NCBI RefSeq assembly: GCF_032401055.1
Contig: NZ_CP135529.1
Location: 1,054,001-1,118,000 of the forward strand
Direction: 5' to 3'
From: Tardiphaga sp. 709
Lineage (GTDB): Bacteria; Pseudomonadota; Alphaproteobacteria; Rhizobiales; Xanthobacteraceae
Length of the DNA: 64,000 bases
Below, in pieces: positions 9,559 through 17,639 of this stretch; within the stretch, counting starts at the first letter, position 1, and each line of letters begins with the position of its first letter. The position numbers and the translations under genes were made by a program. The notes under the pieces were generated by a model. It worked only from the letters and a program-made list of their open reading frames with translations. It did not search any database and was not told the origin of the DNA.

Positions 9559-10350
9559 TTAACCCGCTGACGGAACGACTGCCTTCAGTACCAGCACGGC
9601 AGCCTTGAAATCCACCTGCCGCGCCGCGCGCCGCGCGGCGACTTCCTCATCGAGGCCCCACTTCTCGATATTCCAGTCTTCGTCGACAAAGGCGGCGGTC
9701 CAGACCTGATCGGCATTCAGATGGCCGTGGAGCAGCGCCAGCGCGAGCAGCGCCGAGCCGGTGATCGTCGTCACCAGATGCAGCGCGGCGATCGCCCATG
9801 GATCGCTGGGCAGCGCCGCGCGGGCAGATGCGACGGCCTGTTCGGGCTGGCTGACATGCACGATGCCCTCAGCCAGGATGAAATGCGCGCCGAGATCATC
9901 GGCAGCCCAAAACAAGACAGGGTCCCATGCCGCAGCTTCGCGCGCGATAAGCGCCTCAGGATAGCCCGCGCGATAGAACAGCAGATCGGTGCTGAAGTAT
10001 TTTGCGATATCGTCGGCCACCGCCAGGGTCCGCGCCTCGTCGCGGATCGCATCGATCACGCTATTGGCCAGCCGCGTCACCGGCATGCTCGTGGGGTCGA
10101 TGACATCCTGCTGCGCATCCCATTCCGCGACCATGACCTCGGCAATGGCCGATGTAGGAACCACCAGCGGATGGCGCGACGGCGTGCGTACGGTCTTGTC
10201 GTCGAGCGTGATGGCAAAACCATCGGGCGTCTCGCTCATCCCAACGGTCTTGTAGAAGCGCTTGCGCTGCGGACCTCGCGTCGACCGTCGCACCGCCTCT
10301 TGCGGATCGAGCTGCGACTGGCCGTACACTTCGTCAAACAATTCACGCAT
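9559..10350 (-). CDS. ATP12-family F1-ATPase assembly chaperone
   Basis: The product is 263 residues from the ATG at 10350 (MRELFDEVYG), chosen over an upstream in-frame start at 10404 because family members begin with this segment. Recognisable blocks are RFYKTVGMSETPDGFAITLDDKTVRTP, LVVPTSAIAEVMVAEWDAQ, MPVTRLANSVID and DDIAKYFSTDLLFYRAGYP. The C-terminal ALALLHGHLNADQVWTAAFVDEDW is the end of the ATP12 domain. ATP12 binds the F1 alpha subunit during ATP synthase assembly in mitochondria, and alphaproteobacteria keep the homologue. It faces downstream toward the FliK-like gene. Confidence 0.92.
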   Translation of the reverse strand: MRELFDEVYGQSQLDPQEAVRRSTRGPQRKRFYKTVGMSETPDGFAITLDDKTVRTPSRHPLVVPTSAIAEVMVAEWDAQQDVIDPTSMPVTRLANSVIDAIRDEARTLAVADDIAKYFSTDLLFYRAGYPEALIAREAAAWDPVLFWAADDLGAHFILAEGIVHVSQPEQAVASARAALPSDPWAIAALHLVTTITGSALLALALLHGHLNADQVWTAAFVDEDWNIEKWGLDEEVAARRAARQVDFKAAVLVLKAVVPSAG

Positions 10351-10424
10351 CGATGGTCTTGATCCTGTTATCCCGCCATACTTTACGCGACAGACAGGCG
10401 CCACGCGAGATCAAATCGCTCGTG

Positions 10425-10748
10425 TCAGCGATTAGCGCAGGCTCGCGAATAGGTCGCACGATCATTGGGGCCGAGACCCGCAGCAGCACCGTCCTGAAGG
10501 CAGTCGGTGATGCGATCACTGAAGGAGCGCCGCGCCTGCGGCACATTCTGTTGTCGTGGCAGATCGCCGAGTTGCGGCACGACAGGTACTTCTATCCGCG
10601 GCGGTGGCGGTGCGGGCGGCAGTGGCGTGATCAAAGCCGGGTTGCCGGGCACTCCGATATATTGCGCCGATACCGGCGCAGCGGACAGCACCACCACAAC
10701 GGCGGCCGCCACAGCGAATGGGATGGGGCGATGTCTCATCTGCCTCAT
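10425..10748 (-). CDS. small secreted proline-rich protein of unknown function
   Basis: The product is 107 residues from the ATG at 10748. This start avoids the 46-base overlap with bluB that the longest frame (to 10823) would create, and places a signal peptide at the N-terminus (FAVAAAVVVVLSAAPVSAQ). The mature protein begins YIGVPGNPALITPLPPAPPPP and ends with a polar helix carrying two cysteines (ITDCLQDGA, YSRACANR), which could pair in the periplasm. No family is recognised. It lies 29 bases downstream of bluB on the same strand. Confidence 0.65.
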   Translation of the reverse strand: MRQMRHRPIPFAVAAAVVVVLSAAPVSAQYIGVPGNPALITPLPPAPPPPRIEVPVVPQLGDLPRQQNVPQARRSFSDRITDCLQDGAAAGLGPNDRATYSRACANR

Positions 10749-10777
10749 GTCGTCACGATCCCGCATCACATCAAGTG

Positions 10778-11458
10778 TCAGCGCCGGACAATGTGATCCG
10801 CTGCCGTGTGACGGCATTCCCATCCGGCGCGCTCGAGTTCCGGCCGATCATCATTAATCTCCGGATAGCCGATGCAGAAATAGCCGATCAACCGCCAATC
10901 ACGGGGTATATCGAGTGTCACTGCGATGGCTGCAGGATCGAGGATCGAGACCCAGCCCATGCCGATGCCCTCCGCCCGCGCGGCGAGCCACATGGTAGCG
11001 ATCGCCGTCACCACCGAATAATCCGCCATCTCCGGCATGGTACGGCGGCCGAGGCCGTGGCCGACATCCGTCGCGTGGTCTGCAAACACCGCGAGGTGGC
11101 ATGGCGCTTCGCGCAGGCCGGCGAGTTTGAGCGTCGCATAGTTCTGCGCGCGTTCGCCGGTATAGGCGCTCAAGGCCTCGGCATTGCAGGCGCTGAAATT
11201 CTCCAGCACCGCCTGACGGCGTGACGCGTCATCGACAATCACGAAGCGCCACGGCTGGCTCAGGCCCACCGAAGGCGCAAGGCACGCGGTATCGATCAGG
11301 CGATCGAGAAAGCCCGCAGGCAGTGGATCGGACTTGAAGTGCCTGATATCGCGGCGCCACACGAACAGATCATGCAGACGCGCGCGAAACGCGGCGTCGA
11401 ACTCCGGCGCCCCGGTTGTTGCCGGCGTCACGCGCGGGATGGTGTCGGAGCCCGACAA
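10778..11458 (-). CDS. bluB: 5,6-dimethylbenzimidazole synthase
   Basis: The product is 226 residues. BluB is the flavin-destroying enzyme that cleaves reduced FMN with oxygen to form 5,6-dimethylbenzimidazole, the lower ligand of vitamin B12. Diagnostic segments are VWRRDIRHFKSDPLPAGFL, the flavin-binding TACLAPSVGLSQPWRFV, ATDVGHGLGRRTMPEMADYSV, and MGWVSILDPAA. The apparent start at 11458 is TTG, with GGAAG from the end of the preceding gene about nine bases upstream; a GTG nine codons in is the alternative. It lies four bases after the pseudouridine synthase stop. No other cobalamin genes are in view. Confidence 0.93.
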   Translation of the reverse strand: MSGSDTIPRVTPATTGAPEFDAAFRARLHDLFVWRRDIRHFKSDPLPAGFLDRLIDTACLAPSVGLSQPWRFVIVDDASRRQAVLENFSACNAEALSAYTGERAQNYATLKLAGLREAPCHLAVFADHATDVGHGLGRRTMPEMADYSVVTAIATMWLAARAEGIGMGWVSILDPAAIAVTLDIPRDWRLIGYFCIGYPEINDDRPELERAGWECRHTAADHIVRR

Positions 11459-11462
11459 CGCC

Positions 11463-12932
11463 CTACTCTTCCGGTGCGTTCTCGATCGGATCGAACCGGT
11501 CGTGTTCGAGACCGAGCAAATTCCACGACTGCAGCATATGCGGCGGCAGCGGTGCCGTCGCGTCGATCACACCGCCACGTGGATGCGGGATCACGATGCG
11601 GCGCGCCAGCAGATGCAGGCGCTTCTGGATGCCGCCCGGCAATTGCCAATTCTCGATGTTGAAATATTTCGGATCGCCGACGATCGCGTGACCGATATGC
11701 GCCATATGCGCACGCAACTGATGCGTACGTCCCGTCACCGGCTTAAGCGATACCCAGGCGAGCTTCTGCGCCGAGGTTTCCACCACTGCATAATACGTCA
11801 CCGCGTGGCTCGCGCCCTCATCGCCATGCTTGGCAACGCGCATGATGGTGTCTTCTTCGTTCTCTTCCTTGGCGAGGTAGGTCGAGATGCGGCCCTGCTT
11901 CGGCTTCGGCACGCCGGCAACCAGCGCCCAGTAGATTTTTCGCGCGGAACGTTCGCGGAACGCACCGGTGAGCTTGGTCGCCGCAAAACGCGTCTTGGCG
12001 ATCAGCAGGCAGCCCGACGTTTCCCGGTCGAGACGGTGCACCAGGCGCGGTTTCTGTCCCTTGGCGTCGCGCATCACCTCCAGCATCATGTCGACGTGAC
12101 GCGTCATGCCCGAGCCGCCCTGCACGGCAAGGCCGGCGGGCTTGTTCAGCACCATGACGTCGTCGTCCTCGTAGATCGTCATCTCCTTGAGCGCCTGCAG
12201 AGTTTTGTTGGCAGCCTCGGAGAGTTCACCGACGACCTTCGGAGCATCGAGCTTCAACGGCGGAATGCGGACGGTCTGTCCCTCTTCCAGTCGATCCTTG
12301 CTGTCGGCGCGCTTGCCGTTCACGCGCAGCTCGCCTTTGCGGACGATGCGCTGGATATGGGAGAACGACAGGCCGGGGAAATGCGCTTCGAGAAACCGAT
12401 CAACGCGCATGCCGTTCTCGTCAGGCGTGACGATGACGTTCTGCACGGCGGTGGGCAGCGGCGCTGGCGCGACTTCCGGCTTTGCTGGTTCTTCATCGAG
12501 ATAGGCCACAGGCGGCCGCGGCTCGCGGAGCGGCGCATTGCCGTAACGCGGCGCGGACTTCCCACCCGGACGCGAACCGGAAGGACGCGCGCTTGGTGGA
12601 CGCTTGCTGCCCGGTCGCTCGGACCGCTGGGGCGCATCGAAGCGCTCGGCTCGTTCGGCACGCTGAGGGCGTTCGGATCGCTCGGCACGTTCCGGCCGCT
12701 CCGCCCACTCCGAGCGTTCCGGCCGCTCACCGGCCCGGGCGCGCGGCGGACGCGCACTCATCGGGCGGTCGCTGCTCACGCGGCCGGCCTTGCCGAATGA
12801 CGGCCGCTCGCCGTTCGACGGGGCGGCCTTGGAGGCAGCGCGCTTCGGTGCTGCGCCCTTGCCACGCGGCGCCTTGCTGCGCTCACCACCGGGGCCACGC
12901 TTGGCGAGAGGCTTCTTGTCGCGACGGCTCAT
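11463..12932 (-). CDS. RluA-family 23S rRNA pseudouridine synthase with long low-complexity N-terminus
   Basis: The product is 489 residues, against roughly 300-330 for most RluC/RluD enzymes. Residues 1 to about 165 are Arg/Glu/Pro/Ala-rich and contain repeated ERPERSE/AERPERAER-type units, probably disordered. The S4 RNA-binding domain starts near residue 174 (MRVDRFLEAHFPGLS, KGELRVNGKRA). The catalytic domain has VHRLDRETSGCLLIAKT with the catalytic Asp near residue 299, then GRTHQLRAHMAHIGHAIVGDPKYF. It converts uridines to pseudouridine in rRNA, most like RluC (955/2504/2580), but the target site is not certain. Its start overlaps the rarA stop as ATGA. Confidence 0.92.
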   Translation of the reverse strand: MSRRDKKPLAKRGPGGERSKAPRGKGAAPKRAASKAAPSNGERPSFGKAGRVSSDRPMSARPPRARAGERPERSEWAERPERAERSERPQRAERAERFDAPQRSERPGSKRPPSARPSGSRPGGKSAPRYGNAPLREPRPPVAYLDEEPAKPEVAPAPLPTAVQNVIVTPDENGMRVDRFLEAHFPGLSFSHIQRIVRKGELRVNGKRADSKDRLEEGQTVRIPPLKLDAPKVVGELSEAANKTLQALKEMTIYEDDDVMVLNKPAGLAVQGGSGMTRHVDMMLEVMRDAKGQKPRLVHRLDRETSGCLLIAKTRFAATKLTGAFRERSARKIYWALVAGVPKPKQGRISTYLAKEENEEDTIMRVAKHGDEGASHAVTYYAVVETSAQKLAWVSLKPVTGRTHQLRAHMAHIGHAIVGDPKYFNIENWQLPGGIQKRLHLLARRIVIPHPRGGVIDATAPLPPHMLQSWNLLGLEHDRFDPIENAPEE

Positions 12933-14261
12933 GATTGTCTCTCGTTCCTCAGTCTGGTCCAGTAATCCAGCCGCTTGCGAATCTCGCGTTCGAACCCGCG
13001 CTCCGGCGGATCATAGAAGGTCTGCCGCCCCAAGGCTTCCGGGAAATAGTCTTGGCCGGAGAAAGCTTCGGGTGTGTCGTGGTCGTATTGGTACCCGTCG
13101 CCATAGCCTTCGGACTTCATCAGCTTGGTCGGCGAGTTCAGGATGTGTTTCGGCGGCAGCAGCAGAGCCGCCCTCTTTCGCGGTCCGCATCGCGGCCTTG
13201 TAGGCCATATAGGCGGCATTCGATTTCGGCGCGGTGGCGATGTAGATCACGGCCTGTGCGATGGCGAGTTCACCTTCGGGATGGCCGAGAAAATCATAGG
13301 CGTCCTTGGCGGCGTTGCAGATCACCAGCGCCTGCGGATCGGCAAGACCGATATCCTCGACGGCCATGCGCACCACGCGGCGCGCGAGGAACAGCGGATC
13401 CTCCCCGGCATCCAGCATTCGGCACAGGTAATACAGCGCGGCGTCGGGATCGCTGCCGCGCACCGACTTATGCAGTGCCGAGATCAGATTGTAGTGACCA
13501 TCGGCCGACTTGTCGTAGATCGGCGCGCGGCGCTGCAGGATGTCCTGCAATTGCGCGGCGTTGAACACTTCATTGGTTCGCGCAGCGCGCCAGACTTCTT
13601 CGACCAGCGTCAGCGCAGCGCGACCATCGCCATCGGCCATCCGCACCAGCACGGCGCGCGCCTCGGCATCGAGCGGCAACGGCCGGCCCTCGATCTTCTC
13701 CGCGTTTGCGAACAGCTTCTCGATCGCCGCCGCATCGAGCGACTGGAACACCAGCACGCGCGAACGCGACAACAGAGCGGCGTTGAGTTCGAAGGACGGA
13801 TTCTCGGTGGTAGCGCCGACCAGCACCACGGTGCCGTCTTCCATGACAGGCAGGAATGAGTCCTGCTGCGCCTTGTTGAAGCGATGCACCTCATCGACGA
13901 ACAGCAGCGTGCCCTTGCCCATCTCGCGGCGGGCGCGCGCAGCTTCGAACACTTTCTTCAGATCGGCGACGCCGGAGAACACCGCCGATATCTGCTCGAA
14001 CTGCAATTCGGTGGCATCGGCCAACAAACGCGCGACCGTGGTCTTGCCGGTGCCGGGCGGTCCCCAGAACACCAGTGAGCCCAATGTGCGCGTCTCCAGC
14101 ATGCGCGTCAGCGCACCATCAGGCCCAAGGATGTGATCCTGCCCGACCACATCGGACAGCACACGCGGCCGCAGCCGCTCCGGCAGCGGACGCGGCGCGT
14201 CCTGCTCCAGCCCGGCTGCGGCAAACAGGTTTGCAGAAGGCGTGGGTTGTTTCGGGCTCAT
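12929..14261 (-). CDS. rarA: replication-associated recombination protein A, frameshifted near its 3' end
   Basis: An AAA+ ATPase of the RarA/MgsA/WRNIP1 family acting at stalled replication forks. The ATG at 14261 overlaps the protease stop as ATGA. Walker A (GPPGTGKTT) is at residues 67-75, Walker B (FVDEVHRF) at 121-128, and the C-terminal tetramerisation part is present. Read straight through, the frame shifts after KEGGS (about residue 365) into an unrelated tail ending at 13011. One extra base around 13163-13164 accounts for it: without it the frame continues LLPPKHILNSPTKLMKSEGY and ends RLRNERQS at 12929, giving the normal length of about 443 residues and an ATGA overlap with the next gene. 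Consensus error or a recent mutation. Confidence 0.92.
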
Positions 14262-15670
14262 CCGCCGAGTGTAACGTTGATCTGCTGGCCGCCGCGCACC
14301 ACGACGATGCGCCACAGCCGCGCGCCGTCGCGCGTCACCTTGTCGAGATCGCTGGTCTTGCCGATCTTGGTGCCGTTGACCGCGATGATGAGATCGCCCT
14401 TTTGGAAGCCGACGCCAGCCGCAGTGGCCGAGTCGGTCAACTCTGTAATGACGACACCTTCGGTGCTGGAATCCAGCCGCAACTCGTCGGCAACAGCCGG
14501 CGAGATATTGGCAACCTTGGCGCCCTGGAATGGCGAACGCGCCGTCAGCGTGATCTCATCGCGACCGGTGTCGGGCGCAGCCTCGAGCGCAACGGTCAAC
14601 TTCACAGGCTTGCCACTACGTTGTGCATCGAGCTGCGCGGTGCCGCCGAGCGGCCGCGTCGCGAAGCGATACTCGAACGCATTCGGATCCTCGATGGCCT
14701 GGCCATCGATGGCGGTTACGAGATCCGAGACCTTGAGGCCTGCTTTCGCCGCCGGGCTGTTCGCGGTGACATTGACGACCAGCGCGCCGGACGGCGTCTT
14801 GAGGCCGAGCGTTTCGGCAATTTCAGGCGTGATGTTCTGCAGCCGCGCGCCGAGCCACGGACGCTTCACGGCCTTGCCGCCGCTCTTGGCAGAGGCAACG
14901 ACGACGCGGACCATGTTGGCCGGGATCGCAAAGCCAATGCCCTGCGAACCGCCGGAGCGCGAGAAGATCGCGGTGTTCACACCAACCAGCTTGCCGGTCA
15001 TGTCGACCAGCGCGCCGCCGGAATTGCCGGGATTGATCGCAGCATCGGTCTGGATGAAGAACTGATAGTCGGTGATACCGACCTGCGTACGCGCCAGTGC
15101 CGAGATGATGCCGTGTGTCACGGTCTGACCGACGCCGAACGGATTGCCGATAGCAAGCACGACATCGCCGACCAGCAAGTCGTCCGAGTTGGAGAAATCC
15201 AGCGTCGGAAACTTCTCTTTGGTATCCTTGATGCGCAGCACGGCCAAATCCGTGCGGCTATCCTTCAGTACGATTTCAGCTTCAAATTCGCGCTTGTCCG
15301 CCAGCGAGATCTTGACCTGATCGGCCCCTTCGATGACGTGGTTGTTGGTAACGACGAGGCCCGATGCGTCGACCATCACACCCGAACCGAGCGAGCGCTG
15401 CATCTGCTCCGGCTGCATGCCCTGGCCGCCGAAGAAGCGGCGGAACACCGGATCGTCCAGCAACGGATTGCGATTCTGCACCGTCTTGGCCGCATAGACA
15501 TTCACCACGGCCGGCTGCACCCGCTGCACGATCGGCGCGTAGGACAGTTTCATTTCCGTGGGCGAAGTCGGGACCCGGCGATCTTGTGCAACAGCCGGCG
15601 CGAGTGCGGACGACAGGACTATGGCGCACAGAGCGGTAACGGTCGCAGCGTTGCGGAAAAATGGGATCAT
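14258..15670 (-). CDS. periplasmic Do/DegP-type serine protease (HtrA family)
   Basis: The product is 470 residues from the ATG at 15670, which sits five bases from AGAGG; the adjacent ATG at 15673 is equally in frame. A signal peptide (residues 1 to about 28, ending AVAQ) targets it to the periplasm. The trypsin-like triad is intact: His111 (VVTNNHV), Asp141 (SRTDLAVL) and Ser217 (NPGNSGGALV). Two PDZ domains follow (about residues 275-370 and 385-465). Proteins of this class degrade or refold misfolded envelope proteins. Whether it corresponds to DegP or DegQ cannot be decided. It heads a coupled run with rarA, the pseudouridine synthase and bluB. Confidence 0.93.
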   Translation of the reverse strand: MIPFFRNAATVTALCAIVLSSALAPAVAQDRRVPTSPTEMKLSYAPIVQRVQPAVVNVYAAKTVQNRNPLLDDPVFRRFFGGQGMQPEQMQRSLGSGVMVDASGLVVTNNHVIEGADQVKISLADKREFEAEIVLKDSRTDLAVLRIKDTKEKFPTLDFSNSDDLLVGDVVLAIGNPFGVGQTVTHGIISALARTQVGITDYQFFIQTDAAINPGNSGGALVDMTGKLVGVNTAIFSRSGGSQGIGFAIPANMVRVVVASAKSGGKAVKRPWLGARLQNITPEIAETLGLKTPSGALVVNVTANSPAAKAGLKVSDLVTAIDGQAIEDPNAFEYRFATRPLGGTAQLDAQRSGKPVKLTVALEAAPDTGRDEITLTARSPFQGAKVANISPAVADELRLDSSTEGVVITELTDSATAAGVGFQKGDLIIAVNGTKIGKTSDLDKVTRDGARLWRIVVVRGGQQINVTLGG

Positions 15671-15735
15671 CATGGCCTCTTTGAGGAAATCGCGGCGAAT
15701 ATAGGCTGCTGAGCGGGGCAATAGAAGGGCAGGAA

Positions 15736-16140
15736 CTAGCTTGCGTCCGCCGGCACATCCTTCTCCACCGGCGCTTTTTTGCGCGGCTGGGGCGCTGCGG
15801 CCGCGACCGACTTCTGGCGCATCTTGTGCGCATCACCCCACGCCTTGAGGGCATCGATGACCGGGCGCAATCCGAGCCCGGTTTCCGAAAGTGCATATTC
15901 GACCCGCGGCGGGACCTCGGCATAGACCGTCCGAACGATCAGCCCATCCTCTTCGAGCGCGCGCAACTGCTTGGTCAGCATGCGCTGGGTGATCCGTGGC
16001 ATCAGCTTGCGCAGCTCGCCGAAACGCAGCCGCCCCTGCTGCAGATGATACAGGATCACGCCCTTCCATTTGCCGTCGATCAGATCGAGCGTCACCTCGA
16101 CCGGACAGCCCGGCCCATTGCCGAAATCACGCCGTTTCAT
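15736..16140 (-). CDS. HxlR-family transcriptional regulator
   Basis: The product is 134 residues. It has the HxlR winged-helix signature: a Cys in GCPVEVTLDLIDGKWKGVILYHL, then RLRFGELRKLMPRITQRMLTKQLRALEEDGLI for the recognition helix, and VEYALSETG for the wing. The C-terminal 25 residues are Lys/Ala/Pro-rich and likely disordered. HxlR proteins respond to electrophiles, aldehydes or redox changes, and often control an adjacent oxidoreductase. Here it is divergent from a zinc-type alcohol dehydrogenase/quinone oxidoreductase gene with 121 bases between starts, so control of that gene and of itself is likely. Confidence 0.9.
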   Translation of the reverse strand: MKRRDFGNGPGCPVEVTLDLIDGKWKGVILYHLQQGRLRFGELRKLMPRITQRMLTKQLRALEEDGLIVRTVYAEVPPRVEYALSETGLGLRPVIDALKAWGDAHKMRQKSVAAAAPQPRKKAPVEKDVPADAS

Positions 16141-16152
16141 CGCAAATATCCA

Positions 16153-16174
16153 ATAGTATCCATTCGGTGACTAT
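16153..16174. promoter_or_regulatory. candidate HxlR operator (inverted repeat) in divergent promoter
   Basis: Short arms ATAGT (16153-16157) and ACTAT (16170-16174) with a 12-base centre lie between the HxlR gene and the oxidoreductase gene, close to the HxlR start. Position and spacing suit a dimeric winged-helix regulator, but five-base arms occur by chance fairly often, so this is a weak call. Confidence 0.3.
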
Positions 16175-16261
16175 ATCCCTGAAATGACAGTACTTGCAAT
16201 TATTGTCGCCTCGGGACACCTCTTTTGGGACATTCCCGCCAGGAGCTATGGAGCGCACCCA

Positions 16262-17275
16262 ATGAAGGCAGTCGGCTACACCAAATCCCTCCCGATCGAC
16301 GCAGTTGACGCGCTGGTCGATTTTGAGGCTCCAAAGCCAGAACCGACCGGTCGCGACATCCGCGTATCGGTGAAGGCGATCTCGGCCAACCCCGTCGATT
16401 TCAAGGTGCGCAAGCGCGCGGCGCCGCCAGCCGGCGAAACCAAGATCCTCGGTTATGACGCCGCCGGCGTCGTCGATGCCGTCGGCCCCGATGTGACGAT
16501 GTTCAAGCCGGGCGATGAGGTGTTCTATGCCGGCTCGATCCAGCGTCAGGGCACCAATGCCGAGTTCCATTTGGTCGATGAGCGCATTGTCGGCCGCAAG
16601 CCCACCTCGCTCTCCTTCGCACAGTCTGCGGCGTTGCCGCTCACCGCGATCACGGCCTGGGAACTGCTGTTCGATCGGCTCGGCGTCGCCCCCGGCAAGA
16701 GCCTCGATCCGCGTACGCTGCTGATCATGGGTGGTGCCGGCGGTGTCGGCTCGATCCTGATCCAGCTCGCACGCCGCCTCACCGGCCTAACAGTCGTTGC
16801 AACAGCCTCCCGGCCTGAAACGATCAAGTGGTGCCAGGATCTCGGCGCACATGCGGTGATCGACCACAGCAAGGCGCTGAAGGAGCAGATCGACGCATTG
16901 AAACTGCCGCCCGTCGCCCTCATCGCCAGCCTCACGGGGACGGAGCAGCACTACAAGGCACTTGCCGATCTGATCGCCCCGCAGGGCAAGCTCGGACTGA
17001 TCGACGATCCCGTTGAATTCAACATGTCCGCGTTCAAGGGCAAGGCCGTCTCGGTGCACTGGGAATCGATGTTCACGCGATCGTCATTCCAGACGCCCGA
17101 CATGATCGCGCAGCATTACCTCCTCAACGACGTCGCGGATCTCATCGACAAGGGCGTGCTGCGCACGACGCTCGACAAGACCTTCGGCACCATCAACGCC
17201 GCGAATCTGAAGCGCGCGCATGCGTTGCTCGAGTCCGGAAAATCGCACGGCAAGATCGTGCTCGAGGGCTGGTGA
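16262..17275 (+). CDS. zinc-type alcohol dehydrogenase-like NADPH:quinone oxidoreductase
   Basis: The product is 337 residues from the ATG at 16262 (MKAVGYTKSLPID). It belongs to the medium-chain dehydrogenase/reductase superfamily: the GroES-like domain shows AISANPVDFKVRKRA and GYDAAGVVDAVGPDV, and the Rossmann domain shows LIMGGAGGVGSILIQLARRL, where the glycine-rich loop binds NADPH. The structural zinc cysteines are absent, as expected for the quinone oxidoreductase branch. It probably reduces quinones or reactive enones in the cytoplasm. Divergent from the HxlR regulator, which likely controls it. Confidence 0.9.
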   Translation: MKAVGYTKSLPIDAVDALVDFEAPKPEPTGRDIRVSVKAISANPVDFKVRKRAAPPAGETKILGYDAAGVVDAVGPDVTMFKPGDEVFYAGSIQRQGTNAEFHLVDERIVGRKPTSLSFAQSAALPLTAITAWELLFDRLGVAPGKSLDPRTLLIMGGAGGVGSILIQLARRLTGLTVVATASRPETIKWCQDLGAHAVIDHSKALKEQIDALKLPPVALIASLTGTEQHYKALADLIAPQGKLGLIDDPVEFNMSAFKGKAVSVHWESMFTRSSFQTPDMIAQHYLLNDVADLIDKGVLRTTLDKTFGTINAANLKRAHALLESGKSHGKIVLEGW

Positions 17276-17403
17276 TCACGGAACTGCTACCGCGAAATTC
17301 CCGCTTGGAGACACCTACGACAACAGAGCGCACCCCTGGATGCGCTCTTCTCATATAATAGCTAATATAGATAGCTAATTATCTAAATCGCTTGTGATCG
17401 AAA

Positions 17404-17545
17404 AACGACACCGCAGTGTCGTTCACTACAATGCGATGCGGGTTTTACAGAACTGTCGCAAAGCTTGCCTAGTTTGCCCGCGAGCTCAACGGTAGCTCGC
17501 TTGTAAAATGAGAACGCCCCCTGGCGGGAGCCTCCGGACGTTCTC
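17404..17545 (+). promoter_or_regulatory. hairpin-rich region upstream of the porin gene
   Basis: The 364-base gap 17276-17639 has no gene but holds three inverted repeats. AACGACAC-CGCA-GTGTCGTT spans 17404-17423. GCGAGCT-CAACGGT-AGCTCGC spans 17480-17500. GAGAACG (17510-17516) pairs with CGTTCTC (17539-17545) around a nested GGCGGGAGCC hairpin and is followed by TTTC, so it could work as a terminator or attenuator. AT-rich tandem repeats (ATAGCTAAT twice near 17357-17384) lie further upstream. The last two hairpins would fall in the 5' leader if transcription starts before 17480. Function is inferred. Confidence 0.5.
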
Positions 17546-17639
17546 TTTCACAAGATCACAAACACAGATCCATACGCGTCCATCACCTGCGGAGCAATTC
17601 GCGGGGCGTGTCGGATTTTGTCTTCTACAGGGGTACTCC

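Noticed and set aside
13150-13170. Programmed frameshifting in rarA
   Set aside because: No slippery heptamer or downstream structure of the usual kind, and RarA is not known to use recoding; a single inserted base explains the data.
17453-17470. CTGTCGC near the porin considered as a Pho box
   Set aside because: Only one half-site resembles the CTGTCAT consensus; the second half at the correct spacing reads CTTGCCT. Insufficient to call PhoB control.
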